The notes below the pieces were generated by a model. The model did no database searches. It saw only the letters and a list, made by a program, of their open reading frames with translations, and was not told the DNA's origin. From Diaporthe sp. PMI_573 (Eukaryota; Ascomycota; Sordariomycetes; Diaporthales; Diaporthaceae), in contig JAJTUP010000001.1 in assembly GCA_021399435.1 (NCBI GenBank), positions 1-64,000 of the forward strand: DNA of 64,000 nucleotides, read 5' to 3'. This document shows, piece by piece, positions 44,702-55,100 of this stretch. The position numbers were made by a program, and so were the translations under genes. Position 1 is the first letter of the stretch. Each line of letters opens with the position of its first letter.

Positions 44702-46079
44702 TCACTTCACATCATCCAATGACCTCAGTGCATTTCCCCCATATCTCATCCTCTTCAATCCCTTGATCTCTTCACTCAGACACACCAATAGATTCAGGTC
44801 CCCCGACGCCTCCGGCGGATAAAAGTACAGCGTCCCAGGCAACGGAAACAAATTCGGCCTCCGAATAAACTCCGGCGCGCCCAACCTCCCAAACTGCAAC
44901 ACAAGCGCAGCCTGCGCCATGCTGCTGGACGCAACATCCGTCCCGCGGTCAAAGGGGCCCGCATACGTAATCTTAGTCTTGTCGGGCTCGCCCGCCAGGA
45001 ACGTCGCATAGCTGCGGGCCGAGTGCTCCGTGTTGGCCTCATTAAGATCCCCGCGGAGCAGCGAGGCGACGGCGGCGAGGGGGAGGGCCAGAAGCTCCCC
45101 GTAGGTCCTGTACGTCGCGACCGTGAAGACCATCTGGCCCATGTAGCTGGGGGGGGGGCACGCCGACGGCCCTGCGCGCGTCGATGGCCCTCGAGAACTT
45201 GGTGCGCGTCGCCGCGGGGGCGCTGAGCGAGACGCGGACCCTGGCGAGGGTCTTCCAGTAGAGCGCTGAGACGGCGTCTCTGGACGAGATGAATGGCACG
45301 CTCGTGTCGTAGCTGGCTGGGTCTTGTGCGAGGGTTTTCACCTGGGGGATCGCGTCTTTGTGGAAGCGCACGGCGAGCCACTTTGCTGGGGTTTTGCACT
45401 TTGGTGGGAGGGGGGTTGGGACTGGTGAGAACACGCGGAGATAGCTTTGGTCTTTGATGGGGTGGTCGCTGGGGTAAAGCGGTATAACCGTCGCTGGGTC
45501 CCGGTTGCCCTGCTTGATGACCTGCGGTGGGAGGCTTCCGCCACCGATCAGGTGGGCAATCATCCCGACGACGTTGAAGATTCCGGTGCCGTCCATGACA
45601 TTGAGGTGGTTTGAGAAGGTGACGATAACGCCATCGGTAATGAAGTTGAGTTGGATGATACATGCTGGAGCCGGACCGATCTCCTCTTCCTTGTAGGTCA
45701 TGGGAAACCCGGGAACAGGGCAGATGATTTTCCCATCAAGTTTCTGCACGGGAAACTGAGAATCATGCAGATCTTGGTAGCTGGGCAGCAGTTCAGTGCA
45801 GTTCTTGACCCGCAGCATCTTGTTTGGTGGCAGATCTGAGGGCCAGGGCACCACATGGAATTTCCCCGTGTGACCCGGGCGCACGTCCATGTGAACTACT
45901 TGTTGAGCGAGCCATGGGATTTGTTCGGCTAACTTGTCTGTCGCATTTTCCCACTCTTTGATGATGTCGTCCCTTGCGACGCCGATGGCCTTGTACAGGG
46001 CACAGCCATGGTTGTAGGTTTTTAGTTGTGGCCATTGGCCCATAACATCTTCGTAAATCGGCTCCGTGACGCTACCCAT
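44702..46079 (-). pseudogene. TRI101-like (BAHD-type) acyltransferase with a frameshift at a C10 run
   Basis: Starts MGSVTEPIYEDVMGQWPQLK and encodes about 458 residues without introns, once the frame change is allowed. Family features: FSNHLNVMDGTGI in the active-site region, FISSRDAVSALYWKTLARVR and the C-terminal FIRRPNLFPLPGTLYFYPP. At 45149-45158 the plus strand has ten G (ten C in the coding sense). Nine would keep the frame (VPPPSYMGQM), but ten shift it and leave the first part ending in junk. So it is either a real +1 mutation or a homopolymer sequencing error. The HxxxD motif appears stretched (H-LNVM-D). Relatives acetylate fungal secondary metabolites such as trichothecenes. It diverges from the SDR at 46672, sharing a 590-bp promoter region. 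Confidence 0.78.
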
Positions 46080-46671
46080 TGTGCTGGTCTTGAATGTATT
46101 TAGTCAGGGAATAAGCCTTTGAAATACCACTCTAGCTTTGGAAAGGCTATCGCCTTGCTCACAGTAGGCATATACCCCTTTATCAATGCCTATCAGTCTC
46201 CCATGCGGATGGTGGTGAAAACTCCGATGCGGATACCTCAATACCATCTCATATAACAGGCAACAGACAAAATACGTAAGGAGTGGTCTTCTCGAATGTG
46301 ATCTTACTGGAGGTTGATCACTCAGCTGAATCCTTCAAGCCCACGGCTGAAAACGCGGGTCCTGCTCCTGCAAAAGTTCAGCGTGCACCCGTGGACTCAC
46401 CAAATCCCATCGGAAATATTACTCCGAACCGATGCTACAACACACAGCACTCGAACTCGGCGGATGCAATGCAAAACGTTCATTGTTACCACAATGTAGA
46501 TTCCAAGGGCTTCAATTTCAATGTCTTTTTACTCGTCTTTGCCCATGCCGAGTAACAGCTGCAAGCCGTCTATCATTGCAAATTGCAGCGTAAGAAACAA
46601 AACAAAATTTGAACCCGCGACATCAGAACACACTTCACTATTCGTTTCACAGTGACACCGTTAGTGTTAAA
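46080..46671. promoter_or_regulatory. shared divergent promoter region of acyltransferase and SDR
   Basis: The two start codons face away from each other across 592 bp, an arrangement common in fungal metabolite clusters. No certain operator was identified. Confidence 0.4.
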
Positions 46672-47880
46672 ATGTCTCCAAATACTGTACCAAAATATCG
46701 CTATGAAGGCCCCATCGATCCGACGATCCTTTGAATTTGGACACCCTGAGCGGCAAATCAATAATCATCACTGGAGGTAACATGATCCTGCTCCAACCCC
46801 CAGCGTCGACACATTCATTGACTGTGTCCAGCCGCCGGCGGTCTAGGCAAAGCTTATACCAAAGCGTTTGCCGACGCAGGGTGAGGACTTCCAAATGCAG
46901 TTCTGCACATGAATCCTAGCTAAGGTTGCAAAGTGCATTCGTCACTATAGGAGATATCAACACCGAAGCGTGCCAAAGGACGACTGAGGAGCTCGGAAAG
47001 TATGAAACTTGGGGACCGAGACATTTTAATAATTGTATGACTAACTAGAGTAATATCCCTCAGAAATGTCCAGGCGCTCGAATGCGACGTGACAAGCTGG
47101 GACGATCAAGCCTCACTATTCGAGGAAGCCATCAAGTTCTCCCCCAGCGGCAAGATCGACATAGTCATAGCAAACGCCGGCCTGGGCGCCCTCGGCGACC
47201 CGCTCGTCCAGCCCGGCGACCTGTCCGGCCCCGCAACCAAGCCGGACCTGCGGATCCTGGAGGTGAACCTGCGGGGCATACTCTACACGACCCGCCTGGC
47301 GCTGCACTACCTCGCAAGGTTTCAAAACGAGAGCCTCGGGGACCGCTCGCTTATTCTGATGAGCAGCATGTCTGCGTACGTTGACTGGGAGAGGTCGCTC
47401 CAGTACCCCGTGTCCAACGGTGCCGTGCGGACTCTGATGAAGTGCCTGAGGAGGATGACGTGGAAGGAGGGCATTCGCGTCAACTCTGTCGCTCCTGGGT
47501 ATGACTGTGACCGTTCACAGATGCTGCCATACCAATGTGACTGACCAAAGCATCAGGTATATCGAGACCGTAATGATCCCGCAGCATATCAAATCAAAGA
47601 TGATCGAGGCCGGTGTGGAATTTGCCGAGACGGAGGATGCAGTCAAGGCTGTGACGAGAATAGCTACGGATTCATCTGTAAATGGTGAGTCATTTCACAT
47701 TACCATGAGCATGGTCAGCCATCGATTGACTAATATCTGCTTCAAAAAGGTCGATCGCTTGGTGTTTTGAGCCGCGATCGCGCGCCTGAGGGATACATTG
47801 ATCTTGACAGTGATGACTACCGGGAGGGTGATTTTATTTACCCCATGGAACAGTTAGCATTATCGATCAAGTTTGGATAG
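46672..47880 (+). CDS. short-chain dehydrogenase/reductase, multi-exon, probably impaired
   Basis: Begins MSPNTVPKYRYEGPIDPTIL, a start typical of fungal cluster SDRs. It then meets TGA at 46732-46734, and the next segment (LDTLSGKSIIITG) is in another frame. After an intron the cofactor motif reads GAAGGLGKAY (TGxxxGxG). Further exons give VTIGDINTEACQRTTEELG, DIVIANAGLG (NAG motif) and SLILMSSMSAYVDW. The active-site segment is YPVSNGAVRTLM, where YxxxK is expected, so the catalytic lysine is N. Two more introns (after VNSVAPG and after DSSVN) lead to SLGVLSRDRAPEGYIDLDSD and the stop at 47880. All later splice sites are good. Either the 5' frame break hides another intron, or the gene is a recent pseudogene. 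Confidence 0.68.
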
Positions 47881-49135
47881 CAGATGCAAAGGCTAGCTTG
47901 ATATCCCAGACGAGTCCAACTTGCACAAGATTAACTGGGGACCCTCGATTGGCGTGTTCTGGGTTCTGGGTTCTGTGTCTGTTTCAGTGCCAGTGCGGAT
48001 GTTCGGGTCACTCACTCCTGGGAATGTATGCGCATCGATGTATCAATGACCATTATACTGTTATAGTTTCCACTCCAAACATCAAGATACAGCACGTCGA
48101 TATGGTGCAAGTAATTCAACGTAAAGTAGAATATCCCAGGCGGAGACGTCACTAGTAATGCAACGCCAGACCCTGTAGCTATGGCCTTAGCCGGTCAGTT
48201 CGCACAGATCAGGCGTGGTGTCAGCTCACATCGGACGGACATTGCCAATTCGGCCGGGGGCGCACGAGACCGTCACCAGAGGTCGGGTCCGCTGGCATGT
48301 GATGAGCGGAAATAAGGTAGGGAAAATATGGGGACTTGACTTTCACATGCTTCCAATCGATCATCAGATATGACAGAAAACCCACCCTGTTCAGCTCACA
48401 GCCTCGAACCTCGCCTTGCCAATTGAAAACGACTCCAGAAATAAAAGAGGCAAAAAACACCGGCAGGGGTTGCAACGGCCTCGGCAAACTAGAGGAAACA
48501 CGAGAGCTTGTCAAGATCGGCCTGGCCGGGACATCCCGAGGCGCCCAAGAGAGAGGGAAAAAAGCTTTGGGTCGGGATGGTTGAGCAGCCCCACCAATTT
48601 TGAGGCCGATAGCGTTACTGCGATACTTTGTGTTGCACATAATGTTGTGCATCTGCCAAGTATTTACTTAAGTGGCTATTCCTGTCTTCTCGCCCTGCAG
48701 GGAAGGCGGTCGGATTCTGCTGGTCTGTTGCGTCACTTTTCTGCTCGACGGGCAGGGGCGCAGTGGGGAAGGTTGGACTGGGGGTGGGACGGACAGGAAG
48801 GCGGGAAGGAGCTCAACACAACGCAAGAAAGCGCAACAGATCACAGCACAGAGCATGTGGAAAGCACCAAGAACCAAGCCGACACTGCACATTATCTACC
48901 TCCTCGGGATATAGTTAGTACCTAGGCACCTGCCAACTCCCGACTCTCCGTGCCTCGCTTTCGGCTCGACCTTGCCTGTCCTGCTGTGCTCCTGCTCCCT
49001 TGGTACCTTACCTTACCTACCCTGTCAAGTGAGACGTGGGGTTCTTTCTTCCCTGCCCGTCTCCAGTCAGCTTCCTCTCTGTTTCTATTAAAACAGCTCG
49101 TGTGACCACCACTATTTCTCCTCCGGTTCTTGTTC
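47881..49135. promoter_or_regulatory. intergenic stretch with the GPD1 promoter; core/accessory boundary
   Basis: The right part is CT-rich (CCTTACCTTACCTACCCTG) as in strongly expressed fungal promoters. No gene was found. The metabolite-type relics end to its left and conserved genes begin to its right. Confidence 0.45.
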
Positions 49136-50770
49136 ATGCACGCCCTTCGCATTGCTCGAGTCGACTCTTTCTCTCTCGTTTGTTCAAACACCGTCGCACT
49201 GAATAACCCATCCAGGTCAACAAGAAGAGTCTTTTCAAGCTACCTGCAGCTCGCTATATCGAACACCAAAGGAGCTCCTCACACGAACCGCCACTTCTCG
49301 ACAGCGAAAACACCAGCCAGGTACCCCTCCAGCTCCCTCTCACCCGTATATACCTTCTTCCCTTCGACTCGTCACCTCGGCAGGTCAGTCATATCGGGCC
49401 TCGGCCGCAACCCAGCGAAGGCATCTAGCAAGTTCAGGATCACAGGTCGGCGCAACATGGCTACCCTCGGAGCGGCTTACGAGAAACGGCACAAGGTGAC
49501 GGTTATTGGGTCTGGAAACTGGGGCTCGACCATCGCGAAGATCGTCGCCGAGAACACAAAGGCCAACCCGACGATTTTTGAGCCCGATGTGCAGATGTGG
49601 GTCTACGAGGAGGAAGTCGCAATACCCAAGGACTCCCCCCACTACGACGCCTCGGTCGGTGACGCGAAGCAGAAGATCACGAGCATCATCAACAAGTACC
49701 ACGAGAACGTCAAGTACCTGCCCGGCATCAAGCTCCCCGACAATGTCATCGCGAACCCCAACCTGGTCGACGCCGCCAAGGACTCGACCATTCTGATTTT
49801 CAACCTGCCCCACCAGTTCATCGGCAATGTCTGCAAGCAGCTGCGCGGCCACATCGTCCCCTACGCCCGAGCGATCAGCTGCATCAAGGGCGTGCACGTG
49901 TCCGACGACGGAGTCTCGCTGTTCAGCGAGTGGATCGGCGACGGCCTGGGCATCTACTGCGGCGCCCTGTCAGGCGCCAACATCGCGTCTGAGATCGCCG
50001 CCGAGAAGTGGTGCGCCACGACCATCGCCTACGACCCGCCGCCCATGGATGCTAGCCGCAACCCGACGCCCAGGACGCAGAGCCCCGCCGCCAACCAGAC
50101 AAAGTTCGACCTCAGCATCACCCCCGTCAACCAGCCCCACAAGGACGCCCGCGGCCGCAACAGCAAGGTCAAGCTCACCGCCGTGCCCGACGCCTTCCCG
50201 CCCCTCGACCACATGACCTTCAAGGCCCTGTTCCGGCGGCCCTATTTCCACGTGCGCGTCGTGTCAGACGTCGCGGGCACGTCGCTGGGAGGCGCGCTCA
50301 AGAACATCGTGGCCGTGGCCGCAGGGTTCGTGGTGGGCAAGGGCTGGGGCGACAACGCCAAGTCGGAGGTCTGCCGGCTGGGCATAGTCGAGATGATCAA
50401 GTTCGGCAAGGAGTTCTTCCCCCAGACGGTCAACACGGCGACCTTCACGGTCGAGTCGGCCGGCATGGCGGACCTGGTGACGTCGTGCTCGTCGGGCCGG
50501 AACTTCCGCTGCGCGAAGCTCTCGGTGGAGCGCGGGGTCAGCGTGGCCGAGGTGGAGCGTACGGAGCTCAACGGGCAGATGCTGCAGGGCACCTCGACGG
50601 CCAAGGAGGTCAACTCGTTCCTCAGGGCGCGGGGGCTGACGCAGGAGTACCCGCTGTTCACGGCGGTGAGCGACATCCTGGACGGGAAGTGCAAGGTCGA
50701 CGACATCCCGGACCTGGTGGCGCAGTCGGAGGATTGGGATCTGGATGGTGAGTTGGTAAAGGACGAGTGA
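49136..50770 (+). CDS. GPD1: NAD-dependent glycerol-3-phosphate dehydrogenase
   Basis: It interconverts dihydroxyacetone phosphate and glycerol-3-phosphate for glycerol synthesis and redox balance. The core starts at an ATG at 49457 ([20 protein letters not shown]) with the Rossmann motif [21 protein letters not shown] and GALSGAN follow, then catalytic-region wording [15 protein letters not shown] (the catalytic K) and [11 protein letters not shown], and LNGQMLQG. The frame is open a further 107 codons to an ATG at 49136. That extension is rich in R and S, poor in acids, and contains RHFST, so it looks like a mitochondrial presequence. The ATG at 49457 has the better context (A at -3). Both forms may be made. 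A Pro/Ser/Thr-rich insert follows AYDPPPMD. Single exon, intact. Confidence 0.94.
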   Translation: MHALRIARVDSFSLVCSNTVALNNPSRSTRRVFSSYLQLAISNTKGAPHTNRHFSTAKTPARYPSSSLSPVYTFFPSTRHLGRSVISGLGRNPAKASSKFRITGRRNMATLGAAYEKRHKVTVIGSGNWGSTIAKIVAENTKANPTIFEPDVQMWVYEEEVAIPKDSPHYDASVGDAKQKITSIINKYHENVKYLPGIKLPDNVIANPNLVDAAKDSTILIFNLPHQFIGNVCKQLRGHIVPYARAISCIKGVHVSDDGVSLFSEWIGDGLGIYCGALSGANIASEIAAEKWCATTIAYDPPPMDASRNPTPRTQSPAANQTKFDLSITPVNQPHKDARGRNSKVKLTAVPDAFPPLDHMTFKALFRRPYFHVRVVSDVAGTSLGGALKNIVAVAAGFVVGKGWGDNAKSEVCRLGIVEMIKFGKEFFPQTVNTATFTVESAGMADLVTSCSSGRNFRCAKLSVERGVSVAEVERTELNGQMLQGTSTAKEVNSFLRARGLTQEYPLFTAVSDILDGKCKVDDIPDLVAQSEDWDLDGELVKDE

Positions 50771-52170
50771 ATGAAGCTACGTCAGACGAAGTTAAGTGGT
50801 GTGTACATGTTTGAGCGGAGAGGTTGATTTGTTATTTGTGTTTTATTCAAGGTTTTGTTGCGCCGGAGCGGACGACGGTCAAGTCCAGACTATAAACGGA
50901 AAGAGGCCGACGTGGAATGGTGGACAAGAGACGGAAGCAAAGGATGGTTGGATACCCGGATCGTAAGGTGGTGAAGACTCGGAAGTCATTTTGTGATGGA
51001 GATTTTATACACTCAGTGCATTGGTGCAGTGGTGTAGAGGGCATGTACAAGAAGAAGAGAAGGCATCCTATTTATCAGTGGCAATGGTATAATTAGACCG
51101 TCGACCTTACTCTCACGGCAGTGTTCGCAGGACCATGGCACCATGGGGAAATGGAGTCTAGCTTAGAACACTCCCATTGCTATCCCCTGCATCACACCAC
51201 ACACCCTGTCCAAAGCGATCCATTCCTGGGGAAATGCAGTAGTCCAAGAGGCGGGCTGGCGGGAGGACATGGGTTGCTCTCCCCGCCGATCTATCTGCCA
51301 AGGGGGTGCTACTGCTAATCCTACCATGCCGTACCTCACATTTATGATCAGGTTACGATGTAACAACCCGTTTGCAACGTCGCCAATTGAGAGTAATTGG
51401 CCAAGTGGGACGAGAATTTGGGGGGGGGGGGCGTGGAACCACGGACGCGAGCAAACGGCCCAGCACGCGCTGAGGATTCGATAAGGACTCGGGACTTCGG
51501 GGGGCGTTGGCGTGGCGTGCATATGTACTTTGACTTTGACCAGTTGGTTGACCTGCAGTCAGACAGATATACCCCATGCACAGACATGCACGCGGATTCG
51601 TAGGGAGAGTGAGTGGGGTTCTGTAGAAAGATAGCATCAAGCTGAAACCCAGCACCAAAGTCCTTGCTTTTCTTCATTTCTGGCGGCCAGTTTTGAGAAC
51701 GAGTGAGACAACACCCGGGTGCAGCCGAAGAAAAAGTCAATTAAGACGCGGTGACGCTGTCGAAAAAACGCGGGAACGCGTCTCCAGACATGTGGGGGGC
51801 ACGGACGGCCGCGTTGAAATCCGGGGCACGGCACGGCTCGACACGAGCAGCAAGAGGGGAGAGAAATAGGTAGTGTAAACGTTCTTTTGGCACGACGCTG
51901 CAACGTCGCCCTTTTTTATCTCCTCTCGTCACTTCCACTTTATTAACTCTCGCGAGGTCGACATTCGCGAGGACATCCGCCCCTCGTCATGGGGCCTTTC
52001 TCCTCTTTCTCTCGTTCTATCATTTATCGTTGTGAAACCCACCACCCCCACCACATGCTTGTAAATACGTACTGTACTGCCTGTCTGTCTGTCTATGATC
52101 CTTCCGTGTGGGTGGATGCTGCCCGAATTCTGTGACAAATGCGTGATTGATTCACCCGGTGCTTAAAAAA
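50771..52170. other. intergenic stretch, 1.4 kb
   Basis: It contains a G10 run at 51420-51429 and a GTCT microsatellite near 52078-52093. This is the promoter region of the low-complexity protein. No gene was seen. Confidence 0.4.
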
Positions 52171-55100
52171 ATGAGAGACATGGGAAAGTTGGATTCAGGA
52201 GCAGTGGAGATGATGGTAAAGATGAGCCAGGAATCCCATCTTCTATCCCCAGAGATCTCGGCCGCTGGCTCAGACAACGGCCACGTCGACGATCTGAAAG
52301 GGGAGTCTTTTTCTGACCTTGCCGAGGTCGAGAACAACCACAATCCACTTGCAAAAGAAGCAGGTGCTGCAGTAGCAGCAGGAGCCACACCTTCTTCTCA
52401 TCGCCAACAACAACAAACATCGCTCAAGACGCCTGCTGCCGCTTCACCGGCCAACCCCGGTACCCACAGCAACACCACCACAACCACCAACACCACAAGC
52501 AAAAGCAAAAGCAAAAGCAAAAGCAAATCCGACCCGTCACAAACCACCCGGAAACAAGGGAAAAGCAAAAGCAACACCGCCAAGATGATAAGCACAAAAT
52601 CAACCCTGTCGACCTCGCGCCGCCCGACCCCAATCAACATCCAGATCGTGCGCGTCGATTCCTCTTCCCCCCAATCTTCACAGTCCACATCGACAAGCCA
52701 CAAGACAAATGGGCCCGCCCACTCCTTCGCCATGAACATGCTCCCCATGACCAAGATCCGCGAGCTCTGCCTGCACGCGTCGGCGCACGCCAGGCGGCAC
52801 CTCGACCTCGTGCTGGACGGGTCGCGCTTCGAGGCCCGCGACAGGGACGGGCATGTGTTTCGGGGCCACGAGACTATCTCCGAGGAGATTTTGAAGGGGG
52901 AGACTATCTACCTGATCGAGGCGGGACTGGACGCGCGGGGGCCGGCGAGGGCAGGAAGGGGCAGCAGCAGCAGCAGGGCGGGGAGCGAGAGGCCCAAGGG
53001 TGGCGGTGGCGCGAGGGAGAGAGGCCGGCTGCTATGCCTCAAGAGCCTGGAGCTCGAGGGGGAGGAGAGGGAGACTAGGGCTCCTTATCGCACGCCTTCT
53101 GTCTCGTCCAGGGCGTCGTCCTCGCAGGAGGCGTCCAGGGGAAAGTCTGAACCTAGGTTGACGCCTTCTCAGAAGGCATTGGCCATCGCGCAGATGGGAC
53201 GCACGCCAGCGACGCAGGAACTGGTTATCAAGAAGAGGCGGCCTGTGAGTTCGGCTGTTAAAAAGACGCTGCCGTCGCCAGTTCTGGAAAAGGTGGGACA
53301 ATGCTCTGATGCAGAAGCACCTGGCGACGAGACGCTTGTGGGTGAGCTAGACGAGGGCGACGACCTGGAGCGCACATTGGTCGCCGCCTCGCCTCTGCGC
53401 ATCTCGACCCCGCCACCATCATCACCAAAACAACAACACGACCACCACCAACAAGTCCCACCTAACCTCCAGGACTCCCAACTTGTCATCCCAGACTCGC
53501 AGGACCCTTTCTCGCAAGGTCTCTTCTCCCAGGAACCTGTCGAATCGCAACAACCCGCCCCTACACCCTCCCTGCCTGATATGCCCGACGCGCCCAGGGC
53601 CCAGCCACGCCCCTCCCCACGCGTCAAGGCTGCTCCCACCACCGCCACCACCCAGGCAAGGCAGCCGACCTCCAGACCAGACCCGTACGACATCAATACA
53701 GTGCTCACAGACGACGAGGACGAGCGCTCAGATGAAAGCAACAACACCCATACCAACGTAAGGATGGCGCCGTCGGTCCGAAAGCTAGGCAGCGCGACCA
53801 CCCAGCGCAAAACTGTTGCGCCGCCGCCCGTATCGCTCCCATCCCCACGCCGTGCTCAATCGAACCCGCCGTCACCTTCGCGCGCCAACAGGGCAGGAGT
53901 CCCCGCCGCCGGCAGCAAGACGTCGACACCGGCCAAGAAAGCAACACCCGTCAAGGTGGGACACTCATCGCCAGCCGTCCCGCTGCCTTCCTCGCCTACC
54001 ACCCATGTCGCAGCTGCCATCGCCAAGGGAGGCCAGCGTCCCGTCGGCAGGAACAGAACGCCCCAGCTGCCCAGCCCTGGGCAGATTGTGCTCCGCGTCC
54101 CGTCCGATTCTGATGAGGATGACGATCTGATCGAGGAGGCGTTTCGAGACCTGTCCCGCTCCTATCCGCCTCCCTCGCTGCCGTGGTCTCAGCCTCCCCT
54201 TCGCGTTGCCCTTGATGCTGAGGCAGGCGGTGATGACCAGCCTGCTCGGCGTCGTGGCTCGGTTGGCAGTGCTGCGGGTGAGGCCAGGGGTGGAACTTTG
54301 GTGGCGGCTGCGCTACCCAGTGCGAGTGGCTCCCCCAGGAAAAGCCCTTTGAAGAAGCCACTACCTCCGTCTCCAAGCAAGCAGCTCAGCCACAGAAGCC
54401 CTATCAAAAGCTCGCCCATTATCACGAGTCCTTCAAAGAGAGAGGAAGCCACCATTGTTCACGACTCATCCAGTGCAGTAGAAAGCGACGAGGATCAAGA
54501 CTTTCGGATCGTGAAGAAGGAGATCAGGAACGAGGAGAGCCCTTCACGAAAGACAAGGCTGGCAGACATTCCTGCCATTGACAAAAAGCCTCAACAAGAA
54601 GAGAAGAAACAACATGAGGTGATAGAGCTGTCATCAGGCAGCGACTCGGATATTGAACCTTCAGAGGACATATTGGAGGAGGAGGAGGAGGAAGACGAGC
54701 TCAAGTTACCTACTATTGACGTTGAGCTGCCCGTGCAAGAAGCAAAGGTTCCGCCTCTATCACTCTTCCCGGCTCGCATTGGCCGATCGCCTCTGCGAGA
54801 TAGCCCCAAGACAGACCCAATCAAGATTGAGCCAGCTTACGAAGAGCCACCGCCCTCCGCCCAGGCCAGCAAGCGCAAGCGCGACACCAGTGAAGAGCCC
54901 GATCCTGAGGACGAGAAGCACAGGAGAAAGAGGGTCAAAAGGGAGGCTAGAAAGGCCAGGAGAGCTCGCGATCGCGGGCAAAAGGCTTCCATGCTCCTGC
55001 AGGAGGAGAGGGAGGAGCAGCTTGCCGCACTGCAGGAGGAGAGGAAGAAGCTCGCACTCGAGAAGGCCCACCGCCGCGCGCTGGAGCTCGAGATCATCGT

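Noticed and set aside
46603..46625. tRNA T-arm-like word (GGGTTCAAAT on the minus strand)
   Set aside because: The T stem does not pair (CGCGG against TTTTG) and no other arms are present; the same word in the KS gene at 43.15 kb is coding.
48416..48925. 169-codon plus-strand frame before GPD1
   Set aside because: Arg/Gly-rich shadow of CT-rich promoter DNA; no motif, and overlapping frames on both strands look alike.
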